From Bacteroidota bacterium (GTDB lineage Bacteria > Bacteroidota > Bacteroidia > B-17B0 > Aurantibacillaceae): a stretch of 7,441 bases of DNA. This document shows, piece by piece, positions 1 through 5,717 of this stretch (position 1 is the first letter of the stretch; each line of letters starts with the position of its first letter). The stretch spans positions 1-7,441 of the forward strand of contig SYEI01000047.1 in assembly GCA_005800865.1 (NCBI GenBank), given 5' to 3'. Position numbers and translations under genes: made by a program. Below the pieces are notes generated by a model. The model worked only from the letters and a program-made list of their open reading frames with translations, did not search any database and was not told where the DNA came from.

Positions 1-86
1 CTATCGTATTGTAAATCTAACGAAACTACAAATGAGTTATTGAAAGGATTTGGATAAATGTTCACCAAATTACTTTCCGTTAATTC
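1..86 (-). other. T9SS type A C-terminal sorting domain, truncated by window edge
   Basis: From residue 940 the protein reads LTESNLVNIYPNPFNNSFVV, the standard opening of the Por secretion system sorting domain (xxxYPNPxxxxxxV), directly after a fibronectin III-like module. Such domains usually run about 70-80 residues and end the protein, so roughly 45-55 more codons are expected beyond base 1. The domain directs export across the outer membrane by the type IX system and, for type A, often attachment to the cell surface. It implies that the organism has porT/sov/porU-type machinery, which is not in this window. Confidence 0.93.
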
Positions 87-2903
87 TTTTACGCCTGTTG
101 GTATTGTAACCGTTTGTCCGTTAGTGCTGATTACATTACTGTATAAACCAGCGCCATTTTCTGACTTCACATTAAAGTAATAAGTAGTACCGGTAGTTAA
201 TACTAAATTTTTTGCAGTCACAGCTGTATCAGCCCAATTACTTGTCCAAGTTAAAGTATTAACCGCACCAGGACTTGTACCAATTGAATACCAATATTCG
301 GCAATAGCAGAATTTGAATCGTTAGATGATGACCAATTTGCCGATAAAGAATCGCTCGTAACAACCACATTAATATCTGATGTTTTACCATCATTTATTG
401 TGGTCACATTTGAAGGATTCGTCCAATCAATATTTAAATCATGATAATCAATGGATGATAAATTTCCTGCTACATCATTGACAATCGATTTTACTTTAGC
501 CGCAAAGGTTGTAGGGCTAGGATTTTGATAACGAATATCATTTGCATTACCAGCACCAACCGAAACTGAAACAGAAGCTGTTGGACGAGAACGATAAATT
601 TTTATTTCATCTAAACTCCATTTACAATTTCCACTTCTAAACGATACGTGTGTTCCACTTGCTAATGGTGAAGGATCTGTCCAAGTTGCTATTAATGAAT
701 TGTCTTTATACACATCCATCTTTCCTGAAATACGATCATAAATTACTTTAAAATCGTACCACTGCCCAGCTACTAAATTAACAGCAGCTGTGTAAGTTGG
801 AGCACCAAATGTATTAACGCCTCCTGAGTAAGATGTTTTATATAATTGTACCGCTTGGTTATCTAATCTAAACCAAACAAAATAACTATTTCCTCTATTC
901 ACACTATCAGGCGCATCTGCAAAGAAATGTAATCCTGCTCTACGATTAGTTCCAGTCCCTTCAATTTTACCCTTAAAATTATATAAATAACGATTAGATA
1001 AGGTTTGTGTTAAAGCGGCGTAAATATTTGTGTTTGCAGCTGCTGTGCTTAGCTCATCCGTTTGTTCTAAAGCATTATTATTAATTCCCCAAGTACCCAC
1101 TTTTTGTGTCCACTCTGGGTGAATTGCTACATCAAAATTATCAGATAAAAAACCGCGTGTGTAATTTCCTCTCCACTCTGTTCCGTTATAATCTATCACT
1201 TGATAGTAACTTTTTTCTAAACCAGAGCCTCCAACATTATCAGCATCATTAAAGGTTGCTGTAAAATTAGCAGTTTTCCATGCTCCCACCGAATTAATAG
1301 TTGTTGTTGGAACGGTAACATCTGCTGTGGTGGTTGGTGTTCCTACTCCATTGGTTGTGTAAGTAGCTACCCAACCCGCTGCTGTAGTAGCACAATCTGA
1401 GCGAAACTCCACTAATAAGTTAGCGCCTGTTGAATTGATATTTCCTGGTGATACCGTACTTGTATATTTTCCAATCAATGGTGCATTCACATTATTACCA
1501 TCGTATATAAATAAATAATCGTAAGCATTTTCTAAACTAAAAGAAGTAAAATTCATACTCACTGAAGTTGCTCCACCAGAAGGTTGAAACAACCATAATT
1601 TACGTTCGTCGTTTGCGTAATTTGCTGCCGCTAATCCACTATCATAAAAAGTACCACTTGTTGCTGTTACAGTAGTTACAACTGGTGTATTATTAATGAG
1701 TTTATAAAATTTTTCCCAATTCCATAACGGACCAGGATCGCTGTGCGTTTGGCTAGCAAACATTTGATGTCCTTTTATTTTTACACAATTTCCTTGCTCG
1801 CATTGTGCAGTAGTTCCACTACAACCCGGACCAAAATAACAACGTAAAGGATTAATAGAATTACTTGAACACATATCTCTAGTTAAATCGGCACTCGATT
1901 GATACATGGCATTTGTAAACCAAGAGGCATTATTAATATAACCTTCGTGCTCTGTACCTAATGTGTATGGATTTGCAGAAGCGGCATGCCAAGCTTTATC
2001 ACTTTCATAAACCATTTGTGTACACTGCCCATCAGAACTACGAACTACATAATGAGAAGACGCTGATGCACTACAATTTTTAAACCACGAGATACAACCA
2101 GCATAAGAGCCTTGAACAAAGTGTATAGCAACCGCTGTAATGGCAGTACCACTTCTTGAACTATAATTACAAGTCGTTGGATTCCAAATACCAGCAGGAT
2201 AATCTGGTGAAGAAAGAACACTATTAACACCTGATGTTTTGTAAGCAGCGCCATTAGTGTTAGTAATGCCTGTTGTGCCAATAATTGTTTTTGAAGAACT
2301 TAACACTTCATAGTTAGCTCCAAACACATCTTGCATATTAATCAAGTAATCTGGAAAACCATAAAAATCTTGGAACTCACCGTTTGATAAAAACCAATAC
2401 AATTGATATAAATGTGAATTCATCGCATAATCATTTTGCAAATCATTATTTAATGGCAACTCACTTAAAGCCACAAAAATGGGTTGATAGATTTTTAAAT
2501 CATTCCCTGCAATGGATAATTGATTTTGCAAAACCGAAAATGCTTTAGCATAAGCCAAAATATGTTTTTCGGGATTCGTTTTAATATCATCAACCGAATA
2601 GCCTGATAATTGAGAAACATATACCAAATTATTTCTAAAGTAATTCTGACCGTTTTCAATTAATCCCATCACACCATGTGTTGCTGGGTAACCAATACAA
2701 CTTGCTTCTTCGTTGGCTAAATGCGCAAAACGACTTTGTGAAAACGCCACCGATTCTAAAACGCCTTTTGGAATTGAAGGATTTAAACTATAAGCCTTTT
2801 TGAAAAAAGCGTCATACGGATTAGTAATTAAGTGCTCTCCTACTGAGTTTGAGAATGTTTGTAAAGAAAGGATAGAAGCGATAATAAGTAATAATTTCTT
2901 CAT
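1..2903 (-). CDS. Secreted multidomain N-acetylmuramoyl-L-alanine amidase with T9SS sorting domain (3' end outside window)
   Basis: The frame is open for 967 codons from ATG at 2903 to the window edge. Predicted role: a zinc amidase cutting the MurNAc-L-Ala bond of peptidoglycan, outside the cell or on its surface. Layout by residue: Sec signal peptide 1-20 (MKKLLLIIASILSL core, no lipobox Cys); lysozyme/SLT-like domain about 28-185; Amidase_2/PGRP-like domain about 250-400; CUB-like domain about 407-518; an Ig-like domain about 530-830 apparently interrupted by a LamG/concanavalin-like module about 585-775; fibronectin III-like domain about 828-933; start of a T9SS type A sorting domain from 940 (NIYPNPFNN). 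Candidate zinc ligands are H261 (AIHF), H379 (KGHQ) and D389 (HSDPGP); AWHA (H306) and GTEHEGY (E318/E320) match the family catalytic region. In the SLT-like domain, Gln56 sits where the catalytic Glu is expected. The start is supported by the signal peptide. Domain calls rest on motif reading; the amidase and sorting-domain calls are firm, the exact domain borders are not. Confidence 0.93.
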   Translation of the reverse strand, partial: MKKLLLIIASILSLQTFSNSVGEHLITNPYDAFFKKAYSLNPSIPKGVLESVAFSQSRFAHLANEEASCIGYPATHGVMGLIENGQNYFRNNLVYVSQLSGYSVDDIKTNPEKHILAYAKAFSVLQNQLSIAGNDLKIYQPIFVALSELPLNNDLQNDYAMNSHLYQLYWFLSNGEFQDFYGFPDYLINMQDVFGANYEVLSSSKTIIGTTGITNTNGAAYKTSGVNSVLSSPDYPAGIWNPTTCNYSSRSGTAITAVAIHFVQGSYAGCISWFKNCSASASSHYVVRSSDGQCTQMVYESDKAWHAASANPYTLGTEHEGYINNASWFTNAMYQSSADLTRDMCSSNSINPLRCYFGPGCSGTTAQCEQGNCVKIKGHQMFASQTHSDPGPLWNWEKFYKLINNTPVVTTVTATSGTFYDSGLAAANYANDERKLWLFQPSGGATSVSMNFTSFSLENAYDYLFIYDGNNVNAPLIGKYTSTVSPGNINSTGANLLVEFRSDCATTAAGWVATYTTNGVGTPTTTADVTVPTTTINSVGAWKTANFTATFNDADNVGGSGLEKSYYQVIDYNGTEWRGNYTRGFLSDNFDVAIHPEWTQKVGTWGINNNALEQTDELSTAAANTNIYAALTQTLSNRYLYNFKGKIEGTGTNRRAGLHFFADAPDSVNRGNSYFVWFRLDNQAVQLYKTSYSGGVNTFGAPTYTAAVNLVAGQWYDFKVIYDRISGKMDVYKDNSLIATWTDPSPLASGTHVSFRSGNCKWSLDEIKIYRSRPTASVSVSVGAGNANDIRYQNPSPTTFAAKVKSIVNDVAGNLSSIDYHDLNIDWTNPSNVTTINDGKTSDINVVVTSDSLSANWSSSNDSNSAIAEYWYSIGTSPGAVNTLTWTSNWADTAVTAKNLVLTTGTTYYFNVKSENGAGLYSNVISTNGQTVTIPTGVKELTESNLVNIYPNPFNNSFVVSLDLQYD
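2349..2822 (-). other. Lysozyme/SLT-like domain of the amidase with Glu-to-Gln at the catalytic position
   Basis: Residues about 28-185 carry the spaced pattern of a soluble lytic transglycosylase-like domain: IPKGVLESVAFSQSRF (44-59), GVMGLI (77-82), then YVSQLSGYSVDDIKTNPEKH (95-114). The last part resembles the segment 'A..LtG.s.e.LktDpe.NI..ga.lL' known from SLT domains that precede Amidase_2 in some secreted bacterial amidases. In active members the first motif reads roughly A-[YV]-x-E-S-[RGF], with E as the catalytic acid. Here it reads A53-F-S-Q56-S-R-F, codon CAA at 2736-2738. I infer a non-catalytic or changed domain, perhaps a glycan-binding platform. The fold call comes from motif resemblance only. 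Confidence 0.55.
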
Positions 2904-2923
2904 GTATAGATTTTAGTTTCCAT
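2900..2923 (-). other. Possible seven-codon leader ORF (METKIYT) overlapping the amidase start
   Basis: An ATG at 2921-2923 opens a frame encoding M-E-T-K-I-Y-T and ends in TGA at 2900-2902, which overlaps the amidase ATG in the arrangement ATGA. The ATG lies in the loop of an 11-bp inverted repeat. The geometry is that of a termination-reinitiation leader, but a seven-codon frame can easily occur by chance and no ribosome binding site is seen. This is offered as a candidate only. Confidence 0.25.
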
Positions 2924-2934
2924 AAATCTATACA
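2903..2934. repeat. 11-bp perfect inverted repeat abutting the amidase start codon
   Basis: Left arm TGTATAGATTT (2903-2913) and right arm AAATCTATACA (2924-2934) are exact reverse complements around a 10-base spacer. The first base of the left arm is the A of the minus-strand ATG. As RNA it would form a hairpin with 2 G-C and 9 A-U pairs that partly sequesters the start codon. As DNA it could be an operator. A weak promoter-like box, TGATTTTG at 2933-2940, overlaps the outer arm by two bases; if it is used, transcription would begin inside the repeat and the operator reading is favoured. Confidence 0.7.
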
Positions 2935-2940
2935 AAATCA
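2933..2940 (-). promoter_or_regulatory. Weak candidate promoter box for the amidase gene
   Basis: On the minus strand the bases read TGATTTTG, one mismatch from the Bacteroidota -7 consensus TAnnTTTG, about 30 bases before the ATG. I see no TTG-type -33 element at the usual spacing of about 19-20 bases. Transcription could instead read through from the exporter gene, since no convincing terminator separates them. Confidence 0.25.
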
Positions 2941-3006
2941 GATAGACTAAAAAGTTAATTTTTTTCTAAACAGTTTTAGGAAAGAGAAATAATAGTTTCC
3001 TACAAA

Positions 3007-3066
3007 TAACGCAGATGTGCGCAGATTTATACTTCCACGTAGATCAGCGAAATTTTCGGGAAATAA
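3007..3066. repeat. Intergenic GCAGAT-type dispersed repeat remnant
   Basis: The short gap after the exporter gene holds two close copies of CGCAGAT (3010-3016 and 3020-3026), followed by CGTAGATCAGCG (3038-3049) and AATTTTCGGGAAATAA. This wording (GCAGAT / ATCAGCG / CGGGAAA) resembles short repeats commonly scattered between genes in Bacteroidota and other bacteria. It looks different from the surrounding AT-rich sequence. Family membership is from memory and copy number in this genome cannot be seen here. Confidence 0.5.
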
Positions 3067-3071
3067 GATGG

Positions 3072-4868
3072 TTAATTATACTCCAACATCTTCTTGTAAA
3101 CACCATCCACTTTACCTTTCAAGTCTTTGGTTTCACCTTGTTCTATGATTTCCCCTTTATCCATGACGATGATTCGATTAGCATGATGAATAGTAGAAAG
3201 GCGATGCGCGATAATAATGGACGTTCTATTTTTAGCTAATTCAACAGAAGCAATTTGAATTAATTTTTCAGTTTCTAAATCAATAGATGATGTGGCTTCG
3301 TCTAACACAAAAATTGGTGGATTATATACGTAAGCTCTTACAAAGGCCACTAATTGTCGTTGCCCAGCAGATAACATCGCTCCACGTTCTTTCACATTAT
3401 AATGATAACCACCAGGCAAGCTTGCAATAAATTCGTGAATACCAATGCGTTTTGCCGCTGCTATTACTTGTTCTTCTGTTATAGCAGGATTATGAAGGGT
3501 AATGTTATTTAAAATACTATCACTAAATAAAAACACATCTTGTAACACTACACCAACCGATTCGCGTAATTCATTTAATTGATACTCGGAAACATCCACA
3601 TCATCAATTAAAATCTGTCCCTTATTAATTTCGTAAAAACGACTCAATAAATTGATGATGCTTGATTTTCCTGCTCCTGTAGCACCAATAATAGCAACTG
3701 TTTCGCCATGGTTAATTTTAAAAGAAATTCCTTTAATCACGTAATTATCTTCCTTATAAGCAAACCACACATTTTTAAATTCAACTTTACCTTTCATGTG
3801 TTTAATAGACACAGTTCCTGTTTCCGAAATAATTTCGTCGGTATCACTGACTTTAAACACACGTTCAGAAGCCACAATTCCCATTTGTAATGTATTTAAA
3901 CGATCTGCTAACATTCTAATAGGGCGAAACACCATATTAATTAACATGATAAAAAACGTAATGTCGCCTAACTGAATATTATAAGTGTTTGATTTTACGC
4001 CCGCAAACCACATAAACAAAGCAATAGACACCGCTGATAAAATTTCGACTACCGGAAAAAATACCGAGTAATACCAAATAGAACGAATGTTAGCGACTTT
4101 ATGTTTTTCATTGATTTCTTTAAATTTCTCGTACTCAATATTTTCACGGTTAAATAATTGAACGATACGCATCCCAGTTAAATGCTCATTGGTAAACGTA
4201 TTCAAAGATGCTACTGCATTACGAACTTCTGTAAATGTTTTTTTAACGCCATTCTTAAATAAGTTAGTGGCAATTATTAATAAAGGCAACGTACTAAGCG
4301 ATACTAATGCCAACATCCAATTTGTGTGTAACATTACCGAAACAAAAATAATAATGGTTAAAATATCTCCACAAATCACAATAAAGCCCTGCGAAAACAC
4401 ATCACTTAAACTTTCAATATCCGAAATAGCTCTGGTAACCAACATGCCCACAGGCGTATTATCAAAATAGGTGTTTTTTAATTTTAAGATGTGACGATAA
4501 ACCTGTAAACGTAAATCTTTCACAATATTTTGTCCCAATAAATTAGTCACATAAATATTAGTGAATTGCAATAAGGCTTCAATTATTAAAACACCTAACA
4601 ATAATAAACCCATTTGATTTATAAAATCAATTTTATCGGGAGACGACAAAAAACCTTTTTCATTTGAATCTACAATGGCTATGGTGTTAAGCGTTTGTTT
4701 AATTAATAAAGGACGAACAATACTTAAAGAAGAAAGAGTTAGAGTGATGATAATCGCAGCTGCAAACAAATTCTTATAAGGTTTACTATAAGAAAGAATT
4801 CGTTTTAAAAGCGTAAAACTAAATTTTTGCGCCCTGAGCGGAGTCGAAGGGTGGTTTGTTTTAGCCAT
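3072..4868 (-). CDS. ABC exporter half-transporter (fused membrane and ATPase domains, MsbA/MdlB-like)
   Basis: A 598-residue protein with the usual length and order of a type IV-fold (type I) ABC exporter: six-helix membrane domain about 30-335, then nucleotide-binding domain about 360-598. Visible motifs: A-loop Tyr371, Walker A GATGAGKS (395-402), Q-loop Gln443, signature LSAGQ (499-503), Walker B IFVLDE with catalytic E524, D-loop SSID (527-530) and H-loop His555. All are intact, so it should be an active ATPase, working as a homodimer or with a second half-transporter in the inner membrane. Substrate is unknown; lipids, peptides and drugs are all possible for this family. The ATG at 4866-4868 overlaps the end of truA by 8 bases, and no other Met lies upstream of the first membrane helix, so this start is secure. 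Residues 6-13 are encoded by a dispersed repeat and are unlikely to matter for function. Confidence 0.95.
   Translation of the reverse strand: MAKTNHPSTPLRAQKFSFTLLKRILSYSKPYKNLFAAAIIITLTLSSLSIVRPLLIKQTLNTIAIVDSNEKGFLSSPDKIDFINQMGLLLLGVLIIEALLQFTNIYVTNLLGQNIVKDLRLQVYRHILKLKNTYFDNTPVGMLVTRAISDIESLSDVFSQGFIVICGDILTIIIFVSVMLHTNWMLALVSLSTLPLLIIATNLFKNGVKKTFTEVRNAVASLNTFTNEHLTGMRIVQLFNRENIEYEKFKEINEKHKVANIRSIWYYSVFFPVVEILSAVSIALFMWFAGVKSNTYNIQLGDITFFIMLINMVFRPIRMLADRLNTLQMGIVASERVFKVSDTDEIISETGTVSIKHMKGKVEFKNVWFAYKEDNYVIKGISFKINHGETVAIIGATGAGKSSIINLLSRFYEINKGQILIDDVDVSEYQLNELRESVGVVLQDVFLFSDSILNNITLHNPAITEEQVIAAAKRIGIHEFIASLPGGYHYNVKERGAMLSAGQRQLVAFVRAYVYNPPIFVLDEATSSIDLETEKLIQIASVELAKNRTSIIIAHRLSTIHHANRIIVMDKGEIIEQGETKDLKGKVDGVYKKMLEYN
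4832..4851. repeat. Dispersed repeat CCCTGAGCGGAGTCGAAGGG inside the exporter's N-terminus
   Basis: The 20 bases match a short GC-rich element that recurs in many Bacteroidota and some cyanobacterial genomes (core CTTCGACTCCGCTCAG on the other strand), bounded by complementary CCCT/AGGG ends. It stands out in an AT-rich gene. Translated in frame it gives HPSTPLRA (residues 6-13), a peptide typical of this element when it falls in coding sequence. The identification is from recall of the motif, not from a search. Confidence 0.7.
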
Positions 4869-5625
4869 TAAAAATAGAGCTTGGATATTGTATGTCGGTT
4901 AAATATAAGGCATGCCCAGCTACCGACATACCAGCATCCGAACGATTTTTGTTATTGACGATTGTTTTAAATTCTTCCAAAGTTATTTTTCCTTTACCTA
5001 CTTCCAACAAAGTTCCTACAATAGCACGCACCATATTTTGCAAAAAACGATTAGCGGTTATTTTAAAAACAAACTGCGTGTCGTTTAGTTTAGTCCATTT
5101 AGCAAAAGTAACGTTACAATTATTGGTTTTAGTTTGTGTATTCACTTTACTAAAACTTGTAAAATCAGTTACCGTTAATAGATAGGCTGCAGCTTCGTTC
5201 ATGGCATCTATATTCAAATCGCCATAATGTAACAATGAAGTTGTCGTTAAAAAAGGATCTTTATACGAATGTAAAAAGTATTCGTAGCTTCTAAACTCAG
5301 CATCAAATCTAGCACTAGCCTCGTCTTTTACAGAATAGATTTTTTTAACCGCTATTTCATAAGGCAATACTTTATTCAATTTATAAACGCAATTCGACTC
5401 ATCTAAATGCAAATTGGTTTTTGAAGAATCAAAATGCGCAAAATAATCTTTTGCGCTCACCCCAGTATCTGTTCTACCACAACCCACTACTTCAATGGTT
5501 TCGGATAAAATCATGGATAGTTTATCTTGCAACACTTGTTGTATGGTATTTGGAGTATTATCCTGAATTTGCCAACCGTTAAAATTGACACCATTATAGG
5601 CTAACTGAATAAAATAGCGAGGCAT
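4861..5625 (-). CDS. truA: tRNA pseudouridine synthase A (TruA)
   Basis: Converts uridines 38-40 in the anticodon stem-loop of tRNAs to pseudouridine, in the cytoplasm. With the start chosen here the protein has 254 residues, close to the family's usual length. Visible features: N-terminal RYFIQLAYNG..FNGWQIQ, the catalytic motif GCGRTDTGVSAK with Asp53, RSYEY (112-116) with the substrate-stacking tyrosine region, and NRFLQNMVRAIVG (192-204), the family's C-terminal signature. Many TruA proteins have GVHA where this one has GVSA (Ser57). The frame is open back to an ATG at 5700, but those 25 extra codons are encoded by a terminator hairpin and promoter and read as non-conserved sequence; the ATG at 5623-5625 is therefore preferred. 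The gene overlaps the ABC exporter gene by 8 bases (ATGGCTAA), which suggests coupled translation. Confidence 0.95.
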   Translation of the reverse strand: MPRYFIQLAYNGVNFNGWQIQDNTPNTIQQVLQDKLSMILSETIEVVGCGRTDTGVSAKDYFAHFDSSKTNLHLDESNCVYKLNKVLPYEIAVKKIYSVKDEASARFDAEFRSYEYFLHSYKDPFLTTTSLLHYGDLNIDAMNEAAAYLLTVTDFTSFSKVNTQTKTNNCNVTFAKWTKLNDTQFVFKITANRFLQNMVRAIVGTLLEVGKGKITLEEFKTIVNNKNRSDAGMSVAGHALYLTDIQYPSSIFNG

Positions 5626-5629
5626 GGCG

Positions 5630-5637
5630 CAAAGATA
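5630..5637 (-). promoter_or_regulatory. TAnnTTTG promoter box for truA and the exporter gene
   Basis: The minus strand reads TATCTTTG, a full match to the Bacteroidota primary-sigma -7 box TAnnTTTG, followed by GCC and then the truA ATG only four bases after the box. Transcription should begin very near the A of the ATG, giving a leaderless or nearly leaderless mRNA. The -33 region is only a T/A-rich stretch without a clear TTG. It sits just after the upstream gene's terminator, which fits the start of a new transcription unit. Confidence 0.7.
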
Positions 5638-5657
5638 GCATTTGCCTTTATATTTAT

Positions 5658-5697
5658 AAAAAAACAAAGCAGAAACCTTTCGATTTATGCTTTGTTT
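5658..5697 (-). terminator. Intrinsic terminator after the FGE-like gene
   Basis: Read on the minus strand, AAACAAAGCA (5697-5688) pairs perfectly with TGCTTTGTTT (5671-5662). After one mismatch, AAATC pairs with GGTTT (one G-U pair) around a GAAA tetraloop. The run of seven T from 5664 to 5658 closes a classic rho-independent signal. It begins 20 bases after the stop codon of the upstream gene and ends about 20 bases before the truA promoter box, cleanly separating the two units. Confidence 0.9.
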
Positions 5698-5717
5698 CAT
5701 ACTATTTAGAAAACAGC

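Noticed and set aside
2045..2281. Minus-strand open frame of 78 codons
   Set aside because: It lies in another frame inside the amidase domain, whose own frame gives clear motifs; its leucine-rich product is a shadow.
2961..2984. Possible terminator hairpin (CTAAA-CAGT-TTTAG with flanking T/A pairs) after the exporter gene
   Set aside because: On the transcribed minus strand the flanking pairs include A-C mismatches and the hairpin is followed by an A-run, not a T-run, so it does not look like an intrinsic terminator for this direction.
3015..3239. Plus-strand open frame of 74 codons
   Set aside because: It overlaps the conserved ATPase end of the exporter on the opposite strand and the repeat in the gap; no recognisable protein features.
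4189..4470. Plus-strand open frame of 93 codons
   Set aside because: Antisense to the exporter's membrane domain, with no signal or motif of its own. The same holds for the plus-strand frame at 3708-3890.
4892..5185. Plus-strand open frame of 97 codons
   Set aside because: Antisense to the conserved C-terminal half of truA; an open frame here is a by-product of codon use.
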